NCBI GenBank assembly: GCA_964019135.1
Contig: OZ025258.1
Span: 3,739,961 to 3,803,960 of the forward strand
Reading direction: 5' to 3'
DNA: 64,000 nt
Source of the DNA: Arenicola marina
Lineage: Eukaryota > Annelida > Polychaeta > Arenicolidae
Shown here piece after piece: positions 31,108-43,390 of the stretch (positions are counted from its first letter, which is position 1; each line of letters opens with the position of its first letter). Both the position numbers and the translations under genes were made by a program. The notes under the pieces are model-generated. The model had not been told where the DNA came from and did not search any database. It worked only from the letters and a program-made list of their open reading frames with translations.

Positions 31108-31422
31108 CTAAAGCTGCGTATAGGAGGAGGCCACGGAGGCGGAGGAGTGGTTGCCATGGCTGAGCGGGGCTGGGTTGGCCGCCCCTCCCCCGCCCCCGCC
31201 GGTGTGGTTGCCGCTGAGGGTGAGGCTGAGGACGCTGCCCCGTACCGAGTCCACGTCGTCGTCCTGGTACGAGTCCTGCGTCGCCTCCACGATCTGCTCC
31301 GTGTTCAGCCCCATTGTGGCGCTCTGCTTGTCGAACGTCTCAATCTCCCGGCTCTGCCGCTCCAGTTGCGCCCTCTGGCGGTCCATGCGCTCAGCCATGT
31401 ACTTGGAATTCTCCTCCTCCAT
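31108..31422 (-). CDS. TAOK: TAOK terminal exon: end of coiled coil and C-terminus
   Basis: Acceptor CGCCGCCAG at 31,423-31,431, phase 0, followed by MEEENSKYMAERMDRQRAQL and RQSREIETFDKQSATMGLN, the conserved TAOK segment that follows the E-Q-K of the previous exon. After it comes an acidic stretch (DSYQDDDVDSVRG), a glycine run and a Ser-rich end. The last residues are S-Y-T-Q-L before TAG at 31,110-31,108. T-Q-L fits the class I PDZ-ligand pattern; that is an inference only. The intron before it is 11.3 kb, mostly satellite. Confidence 0.93.
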   Translation of the reverse strand: MEEENSKYMAERMDRQRAQLERQSREIETFDKQSATMGLNTEQIVEATQDSYQDDDVDSVRGSVLSLTLSGNHTGGGGGGAANPAPLSHGNHSSASVASSYTQL

Positions 31423-31556
31423 CTGGCGGCGAAATGACGAACCACTTTAGCCACCAAGAATTTTTTAGTTTTTTTTTTTCGCGTTTATCTCTGAGAAGAA
31501 GTCATGGTATTCGCAAACTGCGATAAAACAGATCATAAAACATTACATCATCAGGT

Positions 31557-31812
31557 TGGTTGGTTGGTTATTCAGGACGCTTTAACCACTTTTGGTCATA
31601 TCGCGTCAATGGGAAAAAGAAGGGAGAGTGGATCCATGCCCCCGGGGGTAACCCCCTACTCTTTGCGAAGAAGGACATGGGATCTTTATCCTGCGACCAC
31701 ATAGACATGCCACAGCGGGGCGCGAACCACCGATCCACGTTTCGTCAGGCTCTCAGGTGACCAGAGCACTCAATGCGAGCGCTCTAGCCCACTGAGCTGT
31801 CGCGCCGGCCCC
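31557..31812 (-). mobile_element. SINE-A, complete, with target-site duplication
   Basis: Read on the minus strand it starts GGGGGCCGGCGCGACAGCTC followed by AGTGGGCTAGAGCGCTC, a tRNA-like head with A-box pattern (AGCTCAGTGG) and a B-box-like GGTTCGCGCCC. The body holds AAGATCCCATGTCCTTCTTC and ATGACCAAAAGTGGTTAAAG; the tail is (AACC)n. The 11-base CATCATCAGGT flanks it on both sides (31,546-31,556 and 31,813-31,823), a clear target-site duplication. It is SINE-length (256 bp) with no ORF and presumably borrows LINE enzymes. It lies in the last TAOK intron in sense orientation. Confidence 0.92.
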
Positions 31813-31823
31813 CATCATCAGGT

Positions 31824-31990
31824 ATATGCCATTATTCGGTCAAGTAAAGTGGCTATGTGCAATATTGCTTTGATATTCTAAAAACTTCCATTGTAAAATT
31901 AATTTCGGCCTGAAAGAGCGTAACAATATTGCACAGGTGTTCGTTCAGGTGATTATTACTAAAAACATGTGTATAACCGCAAAGGATCGC
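31824..31990. other. unique intron sequence
   Basis: AT-rich intron sequence between SINE-A and the 74-bp satellite; nothing recognised. Confidence 0.5.
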
Positions 31991-34900
31991 GACTTCAAGG
32001 GAACATCTCTGGCGTGAACACTGAGAGAATACTACTGATCTACTGATATAGCTGTTGCCATAGAGACTTCAAGGGAACATCTCTGGCGTGAACACTGAGA
32101 GAATACTACTGATCTACTGATATAGCTGTCGCCATAGAGACTTCAAGGGAACATCTCTGGCGTGAACACTGAGAGAATACTACTGATCTACTGATATAGC
32201 TGTTGCCATAGAGACTTCAAGGGAACATCTCTGGCGTGAACACTGAGAGAATACTACTGATCTACTGATATAGCTGTCGCCATAGAGACTTCAAGGGAAC
32301 ATCTCTGGCGTGAACACTGAGAGAATACTACTGATCTACTGATATAGCTGTCGCCATAGAGACTTCAAGGGAACATCTCTGGCGTGAACACTGAGAGAAT
32401 ACTACTGATCTACTGATATAGCTGTTGCCATAGACTTCAAGGGAACATCTCTGGCGTGAACACTGAGAGAATACTACTGATCTACTGATATAGCTGTCGC
32501 CATAGAGACTTCAAGGGAACATCTCTGGCGTGAACACTGAGAGAATACTACTGATCTACTGATATAGCTGTCGCCATAGAGACTTCAAGGGAACATCTCT
32601 GGCATGAACACTGAGAGAATACTACTGATCTACTGATATAGCTGTTGCCATAGAGACTTCAAGGGAACATCTCTGGCGTGAACACTGAGAGAATACTACT
32701 GATCTACTGATATAGCTGTTGCCATAGAGACTTCAAGGGAACATCTCTGGCGTGAACACTGAGAGAATACTACTGATCTACTGATATAGCTGTTGCCATA
32801 GAGACTTCAAGGGAACATCTCTGGCGTGAACACTGAGAGAATACTACTGATCTACTGATATAGCTGTTGCCATAGACACTTCAAGGGAACATCTCTGGCG
32901 TGAACACTGAGAGAATACTACTGATCTACTGATATAGCTGTTGCCATAGAGACTTCAAGGGAACATCTCTGGCGTGAACACTGAGAGAATACTACTGATC
33001 TACTGATATAGCTGTTGCCATAGAGACTTCAAGGGAACATCTCTGGCGTGAACACTGAGAGAATACTACTGATCTACTGATATAGCTGTCGCCATAGAGA
33101 CTTCAAGGGAACATCTCTGGCGTGAACACTGAGAGAATACTACTGATCTACTGATATAGCTGTTGCCATAGAGACTTCAAGGGAACATCTCTGGCGTGAA
33201 CACTGAGAGAATACTACTGATCTACTGATATAGCTGTCGCCATAGAGACTTCAAGGGAACATCTCTGGCGTGAACACTGAGAGAATACTACTTATCTACT
33301 GATATAGCTGTCGCCATAGAGACTTCAAGGGAACATCTCTGGCGTGAACACTGAGAGAATACTACTGATCTACTGATATAGCTGTTGCCATAGAGACTTC
33401 AAGGGAACATCTCTGGCGTGAACACTGAGAGAATACTACTGATCTACTGATATAGCTGTCGCCATAGAGACTTCAAGGGAACATCTCTGGCGTGAACACT
33501 GAGAGAATACTACTGATCTACTGATATAGCTGTCGCCATAGAGACTTCAAGGGAACATCTCTGGCGTGAACACTGAGAGAATACTACTGATCTACTGATA
33601 TAGCTGTTGCCATAGAGACTTCAAGGGAACATCTCTGGCGTGAACACTGAGAGAATACTACTGATCTACTGATATAGCTGTTGCCATAGAGACTTCAAGG
33701 GAACATCTCTGGCGTGAACACTGAGAGAATACTACTGATCTACTGATATAGCTGTTGCCATAGAGACTTCAAGGGAACATCTCTGGCGTGAACACTGAGA
33801 GAATACTACTGATCTACTGATATAGCTGTTGCCATAGAGACTTCAAGGGAACATCTCTGGCGTGAACACTGAGAGAATACTACTGATCTACTGATATAGC
33901 TGTTGCCATAGAGACTTCAAGGGAACATCTCTGGCGTGAACACTGAAAGAATACTACTATCTACTGATATAGCTGTTGCCATAGAGACTGCAAGGGAACA
34001 TCTCTGGCGTGAACACTGAAAGAATACCACTGATCTACTGATATAGCTGTTGCCATAGAGACTTCAAGGGAACATCTCTGGCGTGAACACTGAGAGAATA
34101 CTACTGATCTACTGATATAGCTGTTGCCATAGAGACTTCAAGGGAACATCTCTGGCGTGAACACTGAGAGAATACTACTGATCTACTGATATAGCTGTTG
34201 CCATAGAGACTTCAAGGGAACATCTCTGGCGTGAACACTGAGAGAATACTACTGATCTACTGATATAGCTGTTGCCATAGAGACTTCAAGGGAACATCTC
34301 TGGCGTGAACACTGAGAGAATACTACTGATCTACTGATATAGCTGTTGCCATAGAGACTTCAAGGGAACATCTCTGGCGTGAACACTGAAAGAATACTAC
34401 TATCTACTGATATAGCTGTTGCCATAGAGACTGCAAGGGAACATCTCTGGCGTGAACACTGAAAGAATACTACTGATCTACTGATATAGCTGTTGCCATA
34501 GAGACTTCAAGGGAACATCTCTGGCGTGAACACTGAGAGAATACTACTGATCTACTGATATAGCTGTTGCCATAGAGACTTCAAGGGAACATCTCTGGCG
34601 TGAACACTGAGAGAATACTACTGATCTACTGATATAGCTGTTGCCATAGAGACTTCAAGGGAACATCTCTGGCGTGAACACTGAGAGAATACTACTGATC
34701 TACTGATATAGCTGTTGCCATAGAGACTTCAAGGGAACATCTTTGGCGTGAACACTGAGAGAATACTACTGATCTACTGATATAGCTGTCGCCATAGAGA
34801 CTTCAAGGGAACATCTCTGGCGTGAACACTGAGAGAATACTACTGATCTACTGATATAGCTGTTGCCATAGAGACTTCAAGGGAACATCTCTGGCGTGAA

Positions 34901-37900
34901 CACTGAGAGAATACTACTGATCTACTGATATAGCTGTCGCCATAGAGACTTCAAGGGAACATCTCTGGCGTGAACACTGAGAGAATACTACTGATCTACT
35001 GATATAGCTGTTGCCATAGAGACTTCAAGGGAACATCTCTGGCGTGAACACTGAGAGAATACTACTGATCTACTGATATAGCTGTCGCCATAGAGACTTC
35101 AAGGGAACATCTCTGGCGTGAACACTGAGAGAATACTACTGATCTACTGATATAGCTGTCGCCATAGAGACTTCAAGGGAACATCTCTGGCGTGAACACT
35201 GAGAGAATACTACTGATCTACTGATATAGCTGTTGCCATAGACTTCAAGGGAACATCTCTGGCGTGAACACTGAGAGAATACTACTGATCTACTGATATA
35301 GCTGTCGCCATAGAGACTTCAAGGGAACATCTCTGGCGTGAACACTGAGAGAATACTACTGATCTACTGATATAGCTGTCGCCATAGAGACTTCAAGGGA
35401 ACATCTCTGGCGTGAACACTGAGAGAATACTACTGATCTACTGATATAGCTGTTGCCATAGAGACTTCAAGGGAACATCTCTGGCGTGAACACTGAGAGA
35501 ATACTACTGATCTACTGATATAGCTGTTGCCATAGAGACTTCAAGGGAACATCTCTGGCGTGAACACTGAGAGAATACTACTGATCTACTGATATAGCTG
35601 TTGCCATAGAGACTTCAAGGGAACATCTCTGGCGTGAACACTGAGAGAATACTACTGATCTACTGATATAGCTGTTGCCATAGAGACTTCAAGGGAACAT
35701 CTCTGGCGTGAACACTGAGAGAATACTACTGATCTACTGATATAGCTGTTGCCATAGAGACTTCAAGGGAACATCTCTGGCGTGAACACTGAGAGAATAC
35801 TACTGATCTACTGATATAGCTGTTGCCATAGAGACTTCAAGGGAACATCTCTGGCGTGAACACTGAGAGAATACTACTGATCTACTGATATAGCTGTCGC
35901 CATAGAGACTTCAAGGGAACATCTCTGGCGTGAACACTGAGAGAATACTACTGATCTACTGATATAGCTGTTGCCATAGAGACTTCAAGGGAACATCTCT
36001 GGCGTGAACACTGAGAGAATACTACTGATCTACTGATATAGCTGTCGCCATAGAGACTTCAAGGGAACATCTCTGGCGTGAACACTGAGAGAATACTACT
36101 GATCTACTGATATAGCTGTCGCCATAGAGACTTCAAGGGAACATCTCTGGCGTGAACACTGAGAGAATACTACTGATCTACTGATATAGCTGTTGCCATA
36201 GAGACTTCAAGGGAACATCTCTGGCGTGAACACTGAGAGAATACTACTGATCTACTGATATAGCTGTCGCCATAGAGACTTCAAGGGAACATCTCTGGCG
36301 TGAACACTGAGAGAATACTACTGATCTACTGATATAGCTGTCGCCATAGAGACTTCAAGGGAACATCTCTGGCGTGAACACTGAGAGAATACTACTGATC
36401 TACTGATATAGCTGTTGCCATAGAGACTTCAAGGGAACATCTCTGGCGTGAACACTGAGAGAATACTACTGATCTACTGATATAGCTGTTGCCATAGAGA
36501 CTTCAAGGGAACATCTCTGGCGTGAACACTGAGAGAATACTACTGATCTACTGATATAGCTGTTGCCATAGAGACTTCAAGGGAACATCTCTGGCGTGAA
36601 CACTGAGAGAATACTACTGATCTACTGATATAGCTGTTGCCATAGAGACTTCAAGGGAACATCTCTGGCGTGAACACTGAGAGAATACTACTGATCTACT
36701 GATATAGCTGTTGCCATAGAGACTTCAAGGGAACATCTCTGGCGTGAACACTGAAAGAATACTACTATCTACTGATATAGCTGTTGCCATAGAGACTGCA
36801 AGGGAACATCTCTGGCGTGAACACTGAAAGAATACCACTGATCAACTGATATAGCTGTTGCCATAGAGACTTCAAGGGAACATCTCTGGCGTGAACACTG
36901 AGAGAATACTACTGATCTACTGATATAGCTGTCGCCATAGAGACTTCAAGGGAACATCTCTGGCGTGAACACTGAGAGAATACTACTGATCTACTGATAT
37001 AGCTGTTGCCATAGAGACTTCAAGGGAACATCTCTGGCGTGAACACTGAGAGAATACTACTATCTACTGATATAGCTGTTGCCATAGAGACTTCAAGGGA
37101 ACATCTCTGGCGTGAACACTGAAAGAATACCACTGATCAACTGATATAGCTGTTGCCATAGAGACTTCAAGGGAACATCTCTGGCGTGAACACTGAGAGA
37201 ATACTACTATCTACTGATATAGCTGTTGCCATAGAGACTTCAAGGGAACATCTCTGGCGTGAACACTGAGAGAATACTACTGATCTACTGATATAGCTGT
37301 TGCCATAGAGACTTCAAGGGAACATCTCTGGCGTGAACACTGAGAGAATACTACTGATCTACTGATATAGCTGTTGCCATAGAGACTTCAAGGGAACATC
37401 TCTGGCGTGAACACTGAGAGAATACTACTGATCTACTGATATAGCTGTTGCCATAGAGACTTCAAGGGAACATCTCTGGCGTGAACACTGAAAGAATACT
37501 ACTATCTACTGATATAGCTGTTGCCATAGAGACTGCAAGGGAACATCTCTGGCGTGAACACTGAAAGAATACTACTGATCTACTGATATAGCTGTTGCCA
37601 TAGAGACTTCAAGGGAACATCTCTGGCGTGAACACTGAGAGAATACTACTGATCTACTGATATAGCTGTTGCCATAGAGACTTCAAGGGAACATCTCTGG
37701 CGTGAACACTGAGAGAATACTACTGATCTACTGATATAGCTGTTGCCATAGAGACTTCAAGGGAACATCTCTGGCGTGAACACTGAGAGAATACTACTGA
37801 TCTACTGATATAGCTGTTGCCATAGAGACTTCAAGGGAACATCTCTGGCGTGAACACTGAGAGAATACTACTGATCTACTGATATAGCTGTTGCCATAGA

Positions 37901-40406
37901 GACTTCAAGGGAACATCTCTGGCGTGAACACTGAAAGAATACTACTATCTACTGATATAGCTGTTGCCATAGAGACTGCAAGGGAACATCTCTGGCGTGA
38001 ACACTGAAAGAATACTACTGATCTACTGATATAGCTGTTGCCATAGAGACTTCAAGGGAACATCTCTGGCGTGAACACTGAGAGAATACTACTGATCTAC
38101 TGATATAGCTGTTGCCATAGAGACTTCAAGGGAACATCTCTGGCGTGAACACTGAGAGAATACTACTGATCTACTGATATAGCTGTTGCCATAGAGACTT
38201 CAAGGGAACATCTCTGGCGTGAACACTGAGAGAATACTACTGATCTACTGATATAGCTGTTGCCATAGAGACTTCAAGGGAACATCTCTGGCGTGAACAC
38301 TGAGAGAATACTACTGATCTACTGATATAGCTGTTGCCATAGAGACTTCAAGGGAACATCTCTGGCGTGAACACTGAAAGAATACTACTATCTACTGATA
38401 TAGCTGTTGCCATAGAGACTGCAAGGGAACATCTCTGGCGTGAACACTGAAAGAATACTACTGATCTACTGATATAGCTGTTGCCATAGAGACTTCAAGG
38501 GAACATCTCTGGCGTGAACACTGAGAGAATACTACTGATCTACTGATATAGCTGTTGCCATAGAGACTTCAAGGGAACATCTCTGGCGTGAACACTGAGA
38601 GAATACTACTGATCTACTGATATAGCTGTTGCCATAGAGACTTCAAGGGAACATCTCTGGCGTGAACACTGAAAGAATACTACTATCTACTGATATAGCT
38701 GTTGCCATAGAGACTGCAAGGGAACATCTCTGGCGTGAACACTGAAAGAATACTACTGATCTACTGATATAGCTGTTGCCATAGAGACTTCAAGGGAACA
38801 TCTCTGGCGTGAACACTGAGAGAATACTACTGATCTACTGATATATCTGTTGCCATAGAGACTTCAAGGGAACATCTCTGGCGTGAACACTGAAAGAATA
38901 CTACTGATCTACTGATATAGCTGTTGCCATAGAGACTTCAAGGGAACATCTCTGGCGTGAACACTGAGAGAATACTACTGATCTACTGATATAGCTGTTG
39001 CCATAGAGACTTCAAGGGAACATCTCTGGCGTGAACACTGAAAGAATACTACTGATCTACTGATATAGCTTTTGCCATAGAGACTGCAAGGGAACATCTC
39101 TGGCGTGAACACTGAAAGAATACTACTGATCTACTGATATAGCTGTTGCCATAGAGACTTCAAGGGAACATCTCTGGCTTGAACACAGAGAATATTACTG
39201 ATCTACTGATATATCTGTTGCCATAGAGACTTCAAGGGAACATCTCTGGCTTGAACACTGAGAGAATACTACTGATCTACTGATATAGCTGTTGCCATAG
39301 AGACTTCAAGGGAACATCTCTGGCTTGAACACTGAGAGAATACTACTGATCTACTGATATAGCTGTTGCCATAGAGACTTCAAGGGAACATCTCTGGCGT
39401 GAACACTGAGAGAATACTACTGATCTACTGATATAGCTGTTGCCATAGAGACTTCAAGGGAACATCTCTGGCGTGAACACTGAGAGAATACTACTGATCT
39501 ACTGATATAGCTGTTGCCATAGAGACTTCAAGGGAACATCTCTGGCGTGAACACTGAGAGAATACTACTGATCTACTGATATAGCTGTTGCCATAGAGAC
39601 TTCAAGGGAACATCTCTGGCTTGAACACTGAGAGAATACTACTGATCTACTGATATAGCTGTTGCCATAGAGACTTCAAGGGAACATCTCTGGCTTGAAC
39701 ACTGAGAGAATACTACTGATCTACTGATATAGCTGTTGCCATAGAGACTTCAAGGGAACATCTCTGGCGTGAACACTGAGAGAATACTACTGATCTACTG
39801 ATATAGCTGTTGCCATAGAGACTTCAAGGGAACATCTCTGGCGTGAACACTGAGAGAATACTACTGATCTACTGATATAGCTGTTGCCATAGAGACTTCA
39901 AGGGAACATCTCTGGCGTGAACACTGAGAGAATACTACTGATTTACTGATATAGCTGTTGCCATAGAGACTTCAAGGGAACATCTCTGGCTTGAACACTG
40001 AGAGAATACTACTGATCTACTGATATAGCTGTTGCCATAGAGACTTCAAGGGAACATCTCTGGCGTGAACACTGAGAGAATACTACTGATCTACTGATAT
40101 AGCTGTTGCCATAGAGACTTCAAGGGAACATTTTTGGCTTGAACACTGAGAGAATACTACTGATCTACTGATATAGCTGTTGCCATAGAGACTTCAAGGG
40201 AACATCTCTGGCTTGAACACTGAGAGAATACTACTGATCTACTGATATAGCTGTTGCCATAGAGACTTCAAGGGAACATCTCTGGCTTGAACACTGAGAG
40301 AATACTACTGATCTACTGATATAGCTGTTGCCATAGAGACTTCAAGGGAACATCTCTGGCTTGAACACTGAGAGAATACTACTGATCTACTGATATAGCT
40401 GTCGCC
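31991..40406. repeat. 74-bp satellite, about 114 copies, with higher-order structure
   Basis: Unit GACTTCAAGGGAACATCTCT then GGCGTGAACACTGAGAGAAT, ACTACTGATCTACTGATATA and GCTGTTGCCATAGA. Variants: TGT[C/T]GCC; GAAAG for GAGAG; a one-base shorter unit (ACTACTATCTAC) paired with GACTGCAAGG; a four-base loss (CATAGACTTC) at 32,427 and 35,235; GGCTTGAAC in units after 39,170. Variant order repeats at a spacing of 2,808 bases, and the short-unit marker recurs every six units (about 443 bases) between 37.4 and 38.4 kb. No ORF runs through it. It fills most of the last TAOK intron. Confidence 0.98.
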
Positions 40407-40451
40407 TTTGCTCTGGTAATGTATTTAGCTCAAGCACAGCTCCATAGTATC

Positions 40452-42194
40452 TAGCAGGGTTACCTTTTGCTCTAGGAGGGCTCACTAGCATTACCTTTTG
40501 CTCTAGCAGGGCTCAGTGATATTACCTTTTGCTCCAGCAGGGCTCAGTGATATTACCTTTTGCTCCAGCAGGGCTCAGTGGCATTACCTTTTGCTCTAGC
40601 AGGGCTCAGTGGTATTACCTTTTGCTCTAGCAGGGCTCAGCGGTATTACCTTTTGCTCCAGCAGGGCTCAGTGGCATTACCTTTTGCTCTAGGAGGACTC
40701 AGTGGTATTACCTTTTGCTCTAGCAGGGCTCAGTGGCATTACCTTTTGCTCTAGGAGGGCTCAGTGGTATTACCTTTTGCTCTAGCAGGGCTCAGTGGCA
40801 TTACCTTTTGCTCTAGCAGGGCTCAGTGGTATTACCTTTTGCTCTAGCAGGGCTCAGTGGTATTACCTTTTGCTCTAGCAGGGCTCAGTGGTATTACCTT
40901 TTGCTCTAGCAGGGCTCAGTGGTATTACCTTTTGCTCTAGCAGGGCTCAGTGGCATTACCTTTTGCTCTAGGAGGGCTCAGTGGTATTACCTTTTGCTCT
41001 AGGAGGGCTCAGTGGCATTACCTTTTGCTCTAGCAGGGCTCAGTGGTATTACCTTTTGCTCTAGCAGGGCTCAGTGGTATTACCTTTTGCTCTAGCAGGG
41101 CTCAGTGGCATTACCTTTTGCTCTAGGAGGGCTCAGTGGTATTACCTTTTGCTCTAGGAGGGCTCAGTGGCATTACCTTTTGCTCCAGCAGGGCTCAGTG
41201 GTATTACCTTTTGCTCTAGCAGGGCTCAGTGGCATTACCTTTTGCTCTAGGAGGGCTCAGTGGCATTACCTTTTGCTCTAGCAGGGCTCAGTGGCATTAC
41301 CTTTTGCTCTAGCAGGGCTCAGTGGCATTACCTTTTGCCCTAGCAGGGCTCAGTGGTATTACCTTTTGCTCTAGGAGGGCTCAGTGGTATTACCTTTTGC
41401 TCTAGCAGGGCTCAGTGGTATTACCTTTTGCTCCAGCAGGGCTCAGTGGTATTACCTTTTGCTCTAGCAGGGCTCAGTGGCATTACCTTTTGCTCTAGGA
41501 GGGCTCAGTGGCATTACCTTTTGCTCTAGCAGGGCTCAGTGGCATTACCTTTTGCTCTAGCAGGGCTCAGTGGCATTACCTTTTGCCCTAGCAGGGCTCA
41601 GTGGCATTACCTTTTGCTCTAGGAGGGCTCAGTGGCATTACCTTTTGCTCTAGCAGGGCTCAGTGGCATTACCTTTTGCCCTAGCAGGGCTCAGTGGTAT
41701 TACCTTTTGCTCTAGGAGGGCTCAGTGGTATTACCTTTTGCTCTAGCAGGGCTCAGTGGTATTACCTTTTGCTCCAGCAGGGCTCAGTGGTATTACCTTT
41801 TGCTCTAGGAGGGCTCAGTGGCATTACCTTTTGCTCTAGGAGGGCTCAGTGGCATTACCTTTTGCTCTAGCAGGGCTCAGTGGCATTACCTTTTGCTCTA
41901 GCAGGGCTCAGTGGCATTACCTTTTGCTCTAGCAGGGCTCAGTGGCATTACCTTTTGCTCTAGGAGGGCTCAGTGGCATTACCTTTTGCTCTAGCAGGGC
42001 TCAGTGGCATTACCTTTTGCTCTAGCAGGGCTCAGTGGTATTACCTTTTGCTCTAGGAGGGCTCAGCGGTATTACCTTTTGCTCTAGCAGGGCTCAGTGG
42101 TATTACCTTTTGCTCTAGCAGGGCTCAGTGGTATTATCTTTTGCTCCAGCAGGGCTCAGCGGTATTACCTTTTGCTCTAGCAGGGCTCAGTGGT
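40452..42194. repeat. 31-bp array built from the donor end of TAOK exon 42740-42922
   Basis: About 55 copies. On the minus strand each unit reads CTGAGCCCTGCTAGAGCAAA then AGGTAATGCCA (with CCTGCT/CCTCCT, CTC/CTG and TGCC/TACC variants). This equals the last 16-18 bases of the exon (GCCCTGCTAGAGCAAAAG, residues A-L-L-E-Q-K) plus its donor GTAATG. Thus every unit contains a complete 5' splice site. The array continues, after an interruption, at 42,645-42,740 where it meets the exon. Confidence 0.95.
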
Positions 42195-42580
42195 ACGGTC
42201 TCTAACAAAGGGGTGTGTAGTGTGAACGGTCTCTAACAAAGGGGTGTGTAGTGTGAACGGTCTCTAACAAAGGAGTGGGTAGTGTGAACGGTCTCTAACA
42301 AAGGGGTGTGTAGTGTGAACGGTCTCTAACAAAGGGGTGGGTAGTGTGAACGGTCTCTAACAAAGGGGTGGGTAGTGTGAACGGTCTCTAACAAAGGGGT
42401 GTGTAGTGTGAACGGTCTCTAACAAAGGGGTGTGTAGTGTGAACGGTCTCTAACAAAGGGGTGGGTAGTGTGAACGGTCTCTAACAAAGGGGTGGGTAGT
42501 GTGAACGGTCTCTAACAGAGCGGTGGGTAGTGTGAACTTAACAGTGCGGTGGGTGGTGTGAATGGTCTCTAACAAAGGGG
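42195..42580. repeat. second 31-bp minisatellite, about 12 copies
   Basis: Unit CGGTCTCTAACAAAGGGGTG then TGTAGTGTGAA, unrelated in sequence to the 31-bp donor array but with the same period. It is inserted between two stretches of the donor array. The last copies are diverged. Confidence 0.93.
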
Positions 42581-42644
42581 TGGAGTGTGATCCTTGATGC
42601 GGGCAGCGATTGCGATACTGACTTTCTTTGTTGTCCTGCTTTAC

Positions 42645-42739
42645 ACCTTTTTCTCTAGGAGGGCTCAGTGGCATTACCTTTTGCTCTAGCAGGGCTCAGT
42701 GGCATTACCTTTTGCTCTAGCAGGGCTCAGTGGCATTAC
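42645..42739. repeat. exon-proximal copies of the 31-bp donor array
   Basis: Three decoy copies of the exon end plus donor directly follow the real donor of exon 42740-42922, with identical AAAAG-GTAATG junctions. The 65 bases before 42,645 (from 42,581) are unique. Confidence 0.93.
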
Positions 42740-42922
42740 CTTTTGCTCTAGCAGGGCTCGCCGCAGGGACACGCGTTCCTCAAGCTGTTTCTTCTCCCGC
42801 ATGTGCTGGGCCTCGGCCTGCATCTTGATCTTGCTCTGGTAGGCCATCAGCAGCTCCAACTCCTGCTCCAGCTTCTGGTGCAGGTCCTTGCACTCCGCCA
42901 TCTGGGTCTCGTCCAGCCGGAA
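42740..42922 (-). CDS. TAOK: TAOK exon: coiled coil ([11 protein letters not shown] to RRALLEQK)
   Basis: Exon of 183 bases, 61 codons, phase 0 at both ends. Acceptor CCCTCCACAG ends at 42,923; donor AAAAG-GTAATG at 42,740/42,739. It reads [20 protein letters not shown], then [20 protein letters not shown] and an end [11 protein letters not shown], closely following the vertebrate TAOK coiled coil. The donor and last 17 bases are copied about 55 times downstream. A SINE-A tail starts about 20 bases upstream of the acceptor. Confidence 0.96.
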
Positions 42923-42943
42923 CTGTGGAGGGGGGAGCGACGG

Positions 42944-43206
42944 GGTTGGTTGGCTGGTTGTATATTCAGGACGCTTTAAACACTTTTGGTCATATCGCGT
43001 CATTGAGAGGAGGGGGAAAGTGGAGCCATGTCCCCTGGGGTAACCCCCTACTCTCTGCGAAGAAGGACATGGGATCTTTATCTTGCGACCACACAGACAT
43101 GGCCACAGCGGGACTCGAACCATCGATCCATGTGCCGTTAGGCTCTCAGGTGGCCAGATCACTCGAGGCGAGCGCTTTAACCCACTGAGCTACCGGGCCG
43201 GCCCCT
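42944..43206 (-). mobile_element. SINE-A copy next to a TAOK splice acceptor
   Basis: Full-length on the minus strand: head GGGGCCGGCCCGGTAGCTCA, B-box-like ATGGTTCGAGTCCC, body AAGATCCCATGTCCTTCTTC, end ATGACCAAAAGTGTTTAAAG and tail of AACC-type repeats. This copy has the better B box (GGTTCGAGTCC). Its tail lies about 20 bases from the acceptor of exon 42740-42922, so it may supply the branch point. Confidence 0.9.
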
Positions 43207-43390
43207 GGGGAGGGTGCAACCCTGGTAACGTAAAGAGGGGACCACATGATTGACAGGAGTGACAGTAAACGTTACGTCATTGAAAGGAAGAAGCAGTCTG
43301 CTTGGTAAGAGTGCCGAGGAAAGGGTTAAATCATGGCCAGACTGGATATGTAAAAAGATATTAGAAACGGATCATAATTGGAGAAGGATT
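43207..43390. other. unique intron sequence
   Basis: No repeat or gene recognised. Confidence 0.5.

Noticed and set aside
31991..40406. Centromeric satellite interpretation
   Set aside because: Higher-order structure is present, but the array lies inside an intron of a gene with ordinary exons on both sides and is only 8.4 kb.
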